Below, in pieces: positions 9,706 to 19,657 of a stretch of 64,000 nucleotides of DNA. This DNA comes from Angiostrongylus vasorum. Lineage: Eukaryota; Nematoda; Chromadorea; Rhabditida; Metastrongylidae. The notes under the pieces were generated by a model. It did not search any database, had not been told where the DNA came from, and saw only the letters and a program-made list of their open reading frames with translations. Every line of letters starts with the position of its first letter. Position 1 is the stretch's first letter. The DNA lies in assembly GCA_018806985.1 (NCBI GenBank), contig JADANN010000417.1, forward strand, positions 62,001 through 126,000. The letters are read 5' to 3'. A program made the position numbers and the translations under genes.

Positions 9706-12700
9706 ATGCGAGGTGCGAGTCAGCAGCCAGTTATCGTGCTTAGCCAAGGAACGAAAAGAGAGAGTGGTCATCAGGTCCAAATAGGAAACATTATGGCTTG
9801 TAAGGTTGGTATCTGGTAGCCTCGAAACCTGTATTTAGTTCAAATTTTTTTTGGGCTACCGCCGTCAACCAGGCCCGTGATGGCCCTTCTCATGGTCCTA
9901 TTTAGACCATTGCCGATGTAATTCGTACAAGTCTTGGTCCACGCGCAATGCTGAAAATGCTGATGGATCCGATGGGAGGCATTATCATGACAAACGACGG
10001 TAACGCTATTCTGAGGTTTGGGCTTATCGGTTAGCTCTGTTTGCATTAACTGATATCTTGGTGTACTCCCTAGTAATTTTAGGGAGATAACTGTCAAGCA
10101 TCCTGCTGCTAAAAGCATGATTGAAATTGCAAGGACACAGGTTGGTAGCTTTGGGATGTGTTTCCTTGGTAATCATTCATTTTGTTTCAGTTTCTATAAA
10201 ATTATTGTTCACGGTTGAGCCAATTCATGGCAGCAAAGCAGATCTTAAGAACTTTTATCACTTACTTGCATTAAGGATGAGGAAACAGGCGATGGGACCA
10301 CATCGGTGATTGTGCTTGCTGGAGAAGTGATGGCACAAGCTGAGCCATTCCTAGAGCAGAAAGTGCATCCGACCATCATAATCCAGGTTATGCTGTGCTG
10401 TGTGCTATTTAATTAGCCTCGCATGGGTGGTATTTGGGTAAATACGTACGTGTGCGTGTATACACACATGTATATACTTGGATACTTAGATGGCCCGTCC
10501 TCACTCCCGGCATAATCTTCCCTTTTTCGGAGTTTTGCTGGTTGAGTCACTGTGTTTCCTGGAGTTTCCGAAGTCAGCCTAGCCAAAGTCTGCCCCCAGA
10601 TCGTCTCCACCACAGGCAGTCGCTGCCCTTATGGGTCAAAGGAAGATTTGCCACCATGCTGCTAGTTTGATATCATTGATATCAGGACGGTGGTGGATCC
10701 TGATATTGGTTTACTCTGGGTTTGGGCTTCCTAATGGAAACGCCGGACTCCTTTTCAGCTTGGGACACCTTGCCAGGGAATGAATCCCCCACTGTACATC
10801 GCAGTCCGACACCCAGGAACACCTCCCCGCCACGATGAGGCGGTGAACCGTTAGGGAGGATACATATATATATACGCACTGTATGTACATATATCACTGA
10901 GACCTTATGACTGCGCCACTGTGGCTTTACCAGGTCGTCTCTAAAAACAGTCATGGACCGTTGTAAATGGGAGTGTGGCTTACCACTTTGGGATCACATC
11001 ATTACTTTACGAGTAGTTCCGTTTCATGGTGAAATTGCCGAGCTTCTCCTTAGCTTTGCTACATTGATTGATGGCCTAGTATACATTGCACCTCACCATT
11101 TATGGATAGGCGGAACGGGTATTGATTAGTGTTTTTTATTTGTCTTTGCATTATGGTAATGTGTAAACGAAATGTGTTGAAATTGACACTGTTTGCTGAG
11201 AAGTGGTGCTGCCTGGAGGCAGAGTTTTGCTCATGATCTTATCGTCTATCATTACATCGAATTCCTATATTCAGGCTTATCGAGCTGCCTTGGAAGACAT
11301 AATCAACCTTGCCGAGGAAAAGTTCAGTAAGTCAGTGGACATCAACAGTGACAAAGAGGTGGTAGCTATTTTCAGCTTAGAATGTATAATTTTGTACTAC
11401 TTACTGCTACTTACTGCTTCTCTTTTATCTTTCAGATTATAAGCGTTGTAAAGTCATGCCTGGGAACAAAGATGTTGAGCAAGTGGATGGATCTTGCTGT
11501 GAAGATAGCACTGGATGCTGTCAAAACTATTAAGGTCGATAGGGGTAATATCAGTGAAATAGATATCAAGAGGTGAACTCTTTTCGAAAGCTTCTTAGGT
11601 TTCTTGCCGCAGTTTAATCTACTGTTGTCAAAATGCTTACCATAACCCTAATTTTGTTTCTGCGTGCAATCAGGTACTGTCGCATTGAAAAGATCCCTGG
11701 TGGTACAATTGAGGACACCAAAGTAATCGGTGGTGTCGTTCTTAACAAGGTTAGAAAGCATAATTGAAGCCATTTCTAACTTATTTGTTTCCACTTCAGT
11801 AAAATACCTCTGTCAACTAACATCAAAGAAATTTAGGACGTCACTCATGCTAAAATGCGACGGCGTATCGAAAGTCCTCGTATTGTTTTGCTGGATTGCA
11901 ATTTGGAGTACAAGAAAGGCGAATCGCAGACATCACTGGAGATCATGAATGAGGCGGATATCAGCAGAATCCTTGAACAAGTAAATTGGGTTCTCCTTAC
12001 ATGACGTCTTTGCGTTGATTAACAAATGGGATTTTGGTTGAAATGGGATGAAGTGTTTCAAATTTGTTTCCTACGGGGATATGTTCTAGTGATAGGGACA
12101 GTTTTGTACACCCTCGTAGTATAACCGGCCGCCTTGCCTACAAATTTTAATTTCAATTAATACGACCCTTTGTCTATGAATTCTGCAATGAAGTTCTTCT
12201 TTCATTACAATAGGACAAATCGAAGGTGATTTTGGGTCTGTGTGAGATACCCTCACTTGTGGAGTTTGTGCATTGTGTGTCACTCTTTCTAAAACGATGA
12301 CTTTGAGGAGGAGGAGTCGATTCGGAAGCAGTGTGATGATATCATCAAAGTGAAGCCTGATTTGGTGTTTACGGAGAAAGGGATTTCCGATTTGGCTCAA
12401 CACTTCTTACTTAAAGCTGGTATTACCGCAATACGGCGTTTGAAGAAGACGGATAATAACAGGCTGGCGAGGTTAGCTTCATATTTTGTGGTTGTTTTTG
12501 TTTACCCTAAAATAATTGATAAAGCTCTGCTTAACTATTATTGTTATTAATATCATTATTATTAATTATTATTATTATTGTTACTATTATTACTATTATT
12601 GTCGTCATAATTATTGTTATTACTATTAAATTGGTGTTACTGTTGCTATTGTTATTATCATTATTATTATTATTACTATTATTATATTATTATTATTGTC

Positions 12701-13464
12701 ACTAGTTGCTATTATTGTTACTATCATTATTATTATTTACTCTCCTTACTGTCGTTATTTTTGTCATTAAATAAATGAAGCTTTCGGCGTCTTGATAGGT
12801 GATTGAATGCATATCTGGCTTATACAATCACTCATGTTGGCCTATCGATGTATCGAGCCAGTGTCGTTGTCCTCTCAGACTACTCTGGTACCAATTTGCC
12901 GACCCAGGGCCCTTGAAGGATCAAAGGCCATCGAGCTTGGGGAACGGAGATCGATGTGTATTGCCGGTAGCCTCCGACCACTGCGCTCGCTAGACGCGCC
13001 CATTATTTATTATTAGTTACTTTCAACTAGTTTTTATTATCATTATTACTGCTCCTAAGGCGCGCGTGAAGCATAGTGGTTGGGGGGCGTCCTGCAATAC
13101 ACATGTGATGGATCCCCCTCGCCCCAGGGCCACCAAGCCCGTTATCCCTCCGTGTTGGGCAAACTTGCCAGACCTCTCTTTCGAGGATAGTTGCACTAAC
13201 GAAATACATTGGTAGGCCACTGTGAGTCATTGTAAAGGCCAGGTATGCACGAGTCACCACCAATGCTTAATGAAGTCGAATGCCTGGCGCATCTGTTAAG
13301 GATAGATCAACGCAGAGAGCTTTATCCTTTGTGCTTTTTGTTACCGTCATTATTGTTATGTTATATTTTTTTACTATTACTATTATCACTAAATTTTTAT
13401 CATTGTTGTTACTAATTACCACTGTTATTTTTTTGTCATTATTGCTACTATTACTATCGTCACC

Positions 13465-13510
<46 letters not shown>

Positions 13511-13563
13511 GTTACTACTATTGTCATTACTATTATTGCTCTTATTATTATTATCGTTACTGC

Positions 13564-13609
<46 letters not shown>

Positions 13610-16600
13610 GCTATTATTATTATTATTGCGTGACACGACATCTCATGTTTCACAATTTACAAATCCCAGTCTTTCTTGGCTTCGATTCGTTCCTTCGCAT
13701 CCACCATCCAAGGTCTTCGAACTTTGCATGTATCGTAGACTGCTGCTTGAGAGTTTTTTTTCATCTTCGCCAGGAATGTCGTTCAATGCTAGCTGTGTCG
13801 ATGATCCCTGGGATCCTTAGATAGCCGTACTGGAGCATGAATTAGAGGTAGTCAGCTTGTCACAGACTAATGTGGTACCAGTTTCCCGATCCCGTAGGCG
13901 TAAGAGGTTTGGATGACACAGGGCGGCGTCCAACCAGTACCTGGATAGGTTTAGCAGGCCCGGTAATGAACGAGTTCACTACCTTTTAACTTTGAAAAGA
14001 AAAAAAACGTGAAGTTACCTTATACGGCTTGTAAAGGTGGAACGTCGAATCAACACCTGTTACGTCCAGTAGGAACTAGTCATTATCTTTTCACACTTCT
14101 TATTTTTAGAGTGTGTGGTGCTCGAATCGTAAACGACACTACCGATCTGCGTGAACAAGATGTTGGCACCCAAGCGGATCTTTTTGAGGTCATCAAGATT
14201 GCCGATGAGTACGTTTTCAATTGCTATATGTTCTCTTATCTGTATCCGCATATCCATCGTTTCTGCTAAGGTGAAAGTCTGGACCTGTTTCTAGATTTAT
14301 TATCTCCTTCCTCATTGACATTCAGGTACTACACCTACGTAACATCTAAAAAGGCTACTGCCTGCACTATTGTCATACGAGGTCCTTCAAAAGACGTTAT
14401 TAACGAGGTTGAGCGGAATTTACAAGATGCAGTGCACGTTGCACGAAATATAATGTTGAACCCTCGCCTTGTTCCTGGTGGAGGAGCCCTTGAGATGGCG
14501 CTTGCACAGGTAACTGTCAATACCAGTTCGCGAATATTTAGTATTTTCAATACTATGTTAACAGTTAGTTTAGGCTATCACAGAAAAAGGAAGGTCTATG
14601 GAGGGGGTTCGTCAGTGGCCATACAAAGCTATTTCTAGGGCTCTCGAGATAAGTCCTTACTGTTTGTATTTAGGTGTAGGTGCATCTCTATCTTTTCGCA
14701 GACGATTTTCAAAGAGTTGTGGTTCAGGTTATTCCACGCACCCTCATCCAAAATTGTGGTGGTAACACAATTCGTCAATTGACGGCACTTCGTGCGAAAC
14801 ATGCACAAAATCCTGATAACTGGACGTGGGGAATCAATGGAGCAACGGGCGAATTGGTAGGCTTTTTATATCTTGATTGAATCGCTATGAATAAGCATTG
14901 GTCAGTTTGAACAGCAGTTTTGAAATGCTCTAGCTTGGCTCAAACGCGCCTTTGTTAGTCGACGTGAAATCAATTGAAATCTAAACGTTTTTCCGAATTT
15001 TTTCAAGCGATGAGTCCGAATTTGTTGATGTCCTCAGCAGAAGCTTGGTTGTTGAGGATTCCCTAATGGCGATATTGACTTGGTTGCAGTATTGTGTCCT
15101 AATTCGTTCAGCTTGAGGCATTAATTGGATAGCATATGTTGAACGTCATCGTGCAAAGTAATTGTTTGATGAATATTTTTGAATGTATTAGTTCTTTCCG
15201 TGAATTTGGTGATTTCATGACCACTTACCAGATTTGTTGGCTCGGTAGGATTCAAGACGAAGTAGATGATTCCATCTAACGGGAACGAAGAACTACTTCC
15301 AGCGGTGTTTGAATCGAGTTTAGCCCTTGGAAATGTTTGTGCACTCCACTTTGGTCCAACCACTGCTGAAATTTTGTGGCATCCACTTTTCATCGTACGT
15401 GAGGATGCGACGGGGAAAAGGATTTTTTTCAAGCGTAGAAGAAACAAAAGGTAAACTTTATAACGGGGATTTTCCTGCCACTGCTTGATTTTTATGCAAC
15501 ACTCGTCTATCGAACCTTATAATCTTACTAATGTCTTCCAATTGCGAACTATTGTTGTGTGGCTTCTGATCCCTTTCTCAAGTCCTTCGAGTAGTAAGAT
15601 CGCCTCATCGTTTAAAGCGTTGTGGTGATTGTCAGCAATTGTTATTGAGATAGAACATGCTCTTTCTACTCATCGAGACCCGTGGTTCCGATGCAGAACT
15701 TCTCGAGCAATCTGAACATTGCGTGTTCTGAAGCGCTTCTATGGCTCATGATTTGAAGTCGAGTTGTTACTGCTGCTGTTTTTCCACAGTTAACTTCGCG
15801 AGGCGAAACAGTGCGGTTTTTCGTCCTGAGAACGTCATTTCGGCCAACTCATTGAAACATGGGGAACAGGTAACGATGAAATAGGGTTTAAAATGCTACA
15901 CAACGGAAGTGAAAGCATTAAATATTGCATTACGGAAAGCGTTTATAAGATTCGTAACGGAAAACGATTTCTTACGACGCAATATGACTTGTTAATTTTC
16001 CAACATTAACTTATAACCAGTTGTATAGATAAGTGATCTCTTTTTAAACGATTTCTCACCAACCACGTGCTAACTTGATTGTAAATTAAGATCAACAATG
16101 GTTTTCAATGGCAATGCAGAACGCACATTATTTCTATGTAACGTGCCTTGTTTTAGGTCGACATGTGTCGCTTAGACATCTGGGATCCATTAAGTGTTCG
16201 TACGCAAGTGCTGAAGACCGCCATAGAAACATCGGTAGCATTTTGTAGTATTCACTATGTTTTTCTACATCTCATGAAACAGTCGCACTGAACATTCTGG
16301 CTTAAATCTCCACATGCATTTCCAACCCGAGCTGTTATCTTTACTAATAAACTAGGATATAATACAACGTATAAGCTAAAAATAAATGTTGCTGTTTTTC
16401 TTCTTGTTAGTTGTGAAGTTTTGTCCCATGTATCTACTCAATAGGACGCATGTAGCGCAGTGATAGGAGGCGCCCTGCAATATGCATGGGATCTATCCCC
16501 TCGCCCTAGGCCCACCAAGCCTTTCGTCCCTTCTGGGTCGGCAAATTGGTACGAGACTTGTCTGGGAGGATAGCAGCACTGGCTCGATACACCGATAGCC

Positions 16601-17041
16601 TCCGCGAGTCATTGTAAAGGCCAGATATGCATTCAGTCACCGCTAGCGATGGTTAATGAAGTCGACTGTATTACTCATCCCTCAGGAATAGATCAAGATT
16701 GAGAGCTTCATCCTTTATCCTTTATTTATCTACTCAGTGATTATGCTAAGTGTTATTAAATAGAAGCAAGTAAGAACTCCTTGATCTTCGCTTTTATAAT
16801 TTTCTTCTTTGGATTTCAACATGGAATTCGTTCCCATTTATCCATTTTCTCTTCGAACACCTAATGTTTTTAGTTCTTCGTGTTTTTCAATTTTTCAATT
16901 GCAAACCACTGTGGCTTCCATATATTCAAAGGAAACATGACTTTTCACGTTTAGGTTATGTTATTGCGTATCGACGACATTGTCTCTGGGACGAAAAAGT
17001 CACAGAAGGGAGATAACCAATCTCAGACAACGCCTGAGTAG
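9706..17041 (+). CDS. cct-3: T-complex protein 1 subunit gamma (CCT3), complete
   Basis: Gamma subunit of the hetero-oligomeric cytosolic chaperonin TRiC/CCT, which folds actin, tubulin and other proteins using ATP. Fifteen exons: 9706-9804, 9906-10015, 10083-10140, 10276-10386, 11275-11358, 11436-11572, 11674-11749, 11837-11980, 12308-12471, 14110-14208, 14326-14509, 14574-14648, 14728-14856, 16157-16234, 16955-17041. They total 545 codons with the stop, giving 544 residues against 545 in human CCT3. Visible family motifs are [11 protein letters not shown], the ATP-site GDGTTSV (exon 4), [16 protein letters not shown] [12 protein letters not shown] (exon 9), [11 protein letters not shown] (exon 11) and the C-terminal [10 protein letters not shown]. 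All phases match. One oddity: the donor after exon 12 is GAG|ATAAGT, with A at +1. Start chosen because [14 protein letters not shown] follows the family N-terminus. Confidence 0.97.
10477..10860 (-). repeat. HP400 repeat copy in cct-3 intron 4
   Basis: Minus-oriented copy. Its hairpin at 10679-10706 reads ATATCAGGA-loop-TCCTGATAT: both arms differ from the family ATACCAGGA/TCCTGGTAT at the paired position, so pairing is kept. A TATG-type tract precedes it at 10440-10476 on its tail side. Confidence 0.85.
12540..12775. repeat. TTA/ATT microsatellite
   Basis: Imperfect TTA trinucleotide tract in cct-3 intron 9, directly abutting the tail of a SINE-1 copy. Long chance frames encoding poly-Leu/Ile come from this and the tract at 13335-13630. 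Confidence 0.9.
12776..13005 (-). repeat. SINE-1 copy in cct-3 intron 9
   Basis: Minus-oriented copy, tail at 12776 and head near 13005. It faces the forward copy at 13060-13330 head to head with about 55 bases between them. Confidence 0.8.
13060..13330 (+). repeat. SINE-1 copy in cct-3 intron 9
   Basis: Forward copy. Its head has GAAGCATAGTGGTTGGG (A-box-like) and CCTGCAATACACATGTGATG, and the tail block is GGATAGATCAACGCAGAGAG. It forms an inverted pair with the preceding copy. Confidence 0.8.
13335..13630. repeat. TTA/ATT microsatellite
   Basis: Second TTA tract of the same intron, with perfect runs near 13466-13508 and 13563-13626. Confidence 0.9.
13640..13960 (-). repeat. SINE-3 copy, degenerate
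   Basis: Minus-oriented. It shares ordered blocks with the copy at 56710-57075: CCAAGGTCTTCGAACTTTGC, GACTGCTGCTTGAGAGT, GATCCTTAGATAGC and CCAGTTTCCCGATCCCGTAG. The tRNA-like head near 13950 is badly eroded. Confidence 0.55.
14649..14727 (+). other. Candidate AT-AG intron of cct-3
   Basis: The interval between the ...SRALE and VIPRTL coding blocks starts ATAAGT and ends GGTTCAG. The donor is consensus GTAAGT except for A at +1. No GT donor close by keeps the family sequence in frame. It is either a mutated or edited donor, a tolerated non-canonical site, or a sequence error. Confidence 0.6.
16440..16735 (+). repeat. SINE-1 copy in the last cct-3 intron
   Basis: Well-preserved forward copy with GTAGCGCAGTGATAGGAGGC (A-box-like), CATGGGATCTATCCCC (B-box-like), GTCTGGGAGGATAGCAGCAC, and a tail of CTTCATCCTTTATCCTTTAT. 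Confidence 0.85.
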
Positions 17042-17227
17042 TTGTGAAATACGCCAGCTTTTCTCATTATTTCACCACTGTTTCAAATTTGGTGGTTCTA
17101 CTCTGGATTAATTGTGAAATATTACTAGCCTTCGTTGGTTTTGCTTTTTAAGTACTCGGTTTGAGCAGGTCGAATCGCCAACGTTGTGTTTCGTAGCTCT
17201 TGTTGTTGTTTCTTTCTTTCCTTCTTT

Positions 17228-17233
17228 AATAAA
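17228..17233 (+). terminator. Candidate polyadenylation signal of cct-3
   Basis: AATAAA, 187 bases after the cct-3 stop codon and the first perfect hexamer downstream. Confidence 0.5.
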
Positions 17234-17504
17234 TGGCGTTATAAATATTGCTTCAATAGAACTTCTCTTGTATGCAGTGTTAATATCTCCGATACTTACC
17301 TTCTCCGTAGTATTTACCGTACTTTTACGACCGGTGTTCAGTGCTTTTCCCACTTTTTTCGATATCATCAGTTGACATTCAGCTGAACTGGGGATTTTTC
17401 TGTACTGGAATTGGTGACTTCATCTGCCTATGTGGACCATGGCATTAAATTGTAATGTCTACACTGGCTACTTTACTGTGATACGGTTGAATTCGTGATT
17501 CCAC

Positions 17505-17590
17505 GGAGGCGCTTTGGCGCAACTTGATCGTAGGCAAGATTCGAACCCGAGATTACCCTTACCGCTGGCTTATACGTTATTCACTGCACC
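17505..17590 (-). repeat. tRNA-like repeat head with perfect B-box
   Basis: On the minus strand GCAGCGGTGCAGTGAATAAC (A-box-like) is followed about 28 bases later by GGGTTCGAATCTTGCC, containing a perfect B-box GGTTCGAATC (complement of 17539-17548). The interior resembles the SINE-2 copy at 19.2 kb. I see no cloverleaf that would make it a working tRNA gene. Confidence 0.5.
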
Positions 17591-18185
17591 GCTGCGGGCC
17601 TTGTTTTGCCTCTCTGTTATTCATCCAGAAAAGCTGGTACAGGATGTTGGGAAAAATTGCACCATTTTTTTGCTTTTGTTTCAGAATACACATCTTGGTT
17701 CATGGTAGGTTTTATTGATCGAAGTAGAACGGCCTGGATGCAGCATCTCTATCAAATTTCGCGGCATTGTTTGCATAAAATCCCTGACTTAATGGATTTC
17801 CTTGGAGTCCTGACAATAGGTCTAGCTTTCTATTGTGATGTTTTCGCCTGTATTCAAGGAATTATGGCAGGTGATCCCATCTACTCAGCCCGAAAAGCGG
17901 CTGGAGGCTGTTCGGTGGTCCAGCTTTGTCCACAGTTGCGGGGAACTTCGGTTGCTATGCAAAAACCATTCCAGTTATATGTCACAAGATCTAAATAAGG
18001 CATAAGTCGTCAGTATGAAAAAAAGCGGATGGGCAGAATCCATGACAACTGTTTCCCTGGAATTTATTCAGTTCATGAGGCACTGTTGTGTCGTACCTTT
18101 CCAGAAATATTTCATCTACTTGAAGTCTTATTTAAGTCTTCTTGAAGTCTATGCCTAACCTTTGCGTAAGGTATTTCATAAATTT
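17591..18185. other. Unassigned interval
   Basis: A 130-codon open frame at 17606-17998 (plus) exists but starts inside the tRNA-like repeat and resembles nothing I know. It has no convincing splice signals. Treated as unassigned intergenic sequence between cct-3 and the TOG gene. Confidence 0.4.
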
Positions 18186-18189
18186 GTGG

Positions 18190-18475
18190 ATATAGGTAGC
18201 GCAGTGGTTAGAGGTATCCTGTAATACAGGTGTGGTCGTTGTTTCCATACTTCCTAGGGCTCACAAGCATTCAATCCCTCCGAGCTCGGCGAATTGGTAC
18301 CGGATGGGTCTGGGAGTTAAATACTAACTTAATACATAGGTTGGCCATCGCTCAATATACGGGCCAGATATACATTCAACTTCTCACTCTAAAGCTTTAA
18401 CTATGCTTAAGTCGAATGCTTGGCGCACCCCTCAGGGATTGATCAACGTCGGGAACGTTGTCTTTTTATCTTTTA
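18190..18475 (+). repeat. SINE-1 copy
   Basis: Forward copy between cct-3 and the TOG gene, with head GGTAGCGCAGTGGTTAGAGG (A-box-like) and tail GGGATTGATCAACGTCGGGA. Confidence 0.8.
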
Positions 18476-18764
18476 TTTCGCAAATTCACTCTAATTATTA
18501 GCCTCGACGTTTTGTTCCTTTTTTTAAGGCTATCGTCTCTGCTGCGAATCTTGAGATCAGCGTTATGTCTGATGTTCATTTTCCAGCTGACCCAATATTG
18601 CGGGCTGTTTCGGTAGATTTTTTGTCTGAGCTTTTATTTTTTGCAAACAGTGCACAAATTGGCACATTTCGTTTTCATCTCGGTAGTTCGTCTTCAGAAC
18701 AATTTGATATAAAAACAGAGGAGTAAAAAATATAGCGATAAATATGAAGGTTAAAGAAATGATA

Positions 18765-19035
18765 AAGCCCTCGGCTTCGATCAATCCTTGAGGGATCCGC
18801 CAAGCATTCGACTTCACTGAGCATCGTTGGAGGTGACTCAACGCATATCTGGCGTTTACAATGACTCGAAGTGGCCCACCGATGTGTCGAGCCAGTGCTG
18901 CTGTCCTCCCAGGCAGGTCTGGTGCCAATTTGCTGATCCCGAAGAAATGGTAGGTTCGATGAGCTTTGAGCGCCGGGATCGACCCCATGTGTGTTGCAGG
19001 GCGCCCCCGAGCACTGCGCTACATGCGTCCACTGT
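18765..19035 (-). repeat. SINE-1 copy
   Basis: Minus-oriented copy, tail to tail with the copy at 18190-18475. B-box-like CGGGATCGACCCC is near 18973. Confidence 0.8.
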
Positions 19036-19189
19036 AGGGTTGAGAGTCCAAATATCTACTTTAATCATTTCTGACACATAGAATTCAATAGGTCTTCTTC
19101 ACTTACCGCTTTTATGTTTTTCCATACCAGTGGATGTCTTAGAACTACAATTACAATGATAATGAGATATTTGCAAAACTTGGACCTCA

Positions 19190-19400
19190 GTTCAGATTCG
19201 AACAAGTGACTGCTGGTGGCACCGTTAGGCTAAAAAAACTGGCTGATAGAAAGGCAAAACAAGGGCCTTGGTGGTGCAGAGGGTAACAGGTGAGCCCCTG
19301 GAATGGGGTAGTTGCTGGTTGGAATCTGGCATGGGTTCCAAGTTTTGCAAATGTTTCAGCATCATTTTCGTTGTATTTCGTGTAATACCCTGCCGAAATA
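19190..19400 (+). repeat. SINE-2 copy
   Basis: Forward copy with TTGGTGGTGCAGAGGGTAAC (A-box-like), GGTTGGAATCTGGC (B-box-like), AAGTTTTGCAAATGTTTCAG and the 3' block ATACCCTGCCGAAATAAACA. The 3' block recurs near 49660-49685. Confidence 0.65.
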
Positions 19401-19657
19401 AACATTACAGGCAATAAACAAAATATGGAATACTTATTTATACTTATATTTATGTAAGTAGCTATTGAGGGAATTTTATGGGAAGTATTTGAAGTCGCTA
19501 AAGATCGTGGATTCCCGTAATTCAAGTCATTTATCGCTTTTCTGAGGCTCTTATTACCTATCAGTACCCCATCGACTTCTGTTGTTGTTGAAAATTACGT
19601 TCTTTTTCAGGTATTTTGGTTTTTTTTTCAGGGAAAACTCGTCCTTAGTAGAATTAA

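Noticed and set aside
12540..13630. CRISPR-like or satellite array
   Set aside because: The repetition is simple trinucleotide sequence and dispersed SINE copies, with no regular spacer pattern.
13267..13820. Long poly-Leu, poly-Ile and poly-Asn open frames on both strands
   Set aside because: They are translations of the TTA/ATT microsatellite in a cct-3 intron.
15121..15454. Open frames of 108 (minus) and 62 (plus) codons in cct-3
   Set aside because: They lie in the intron between exons 14728-14856 and 16157-16234. Neither continues the CCT3 sequence, and the minus frame has no splice signals.
17505..17590. Functional tRNA gene
   Set aside because: Boxes are present but no acceptor stem or anticodon arm can be drawn. 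It fits a SINE head better.
17606..17998. 130-codon plus-strand open frame
   Set aside because: It starts in a tRNA-like repeat, has no recognisable domain and sits in a repeat-rich spacer. Kept only as unassigned.
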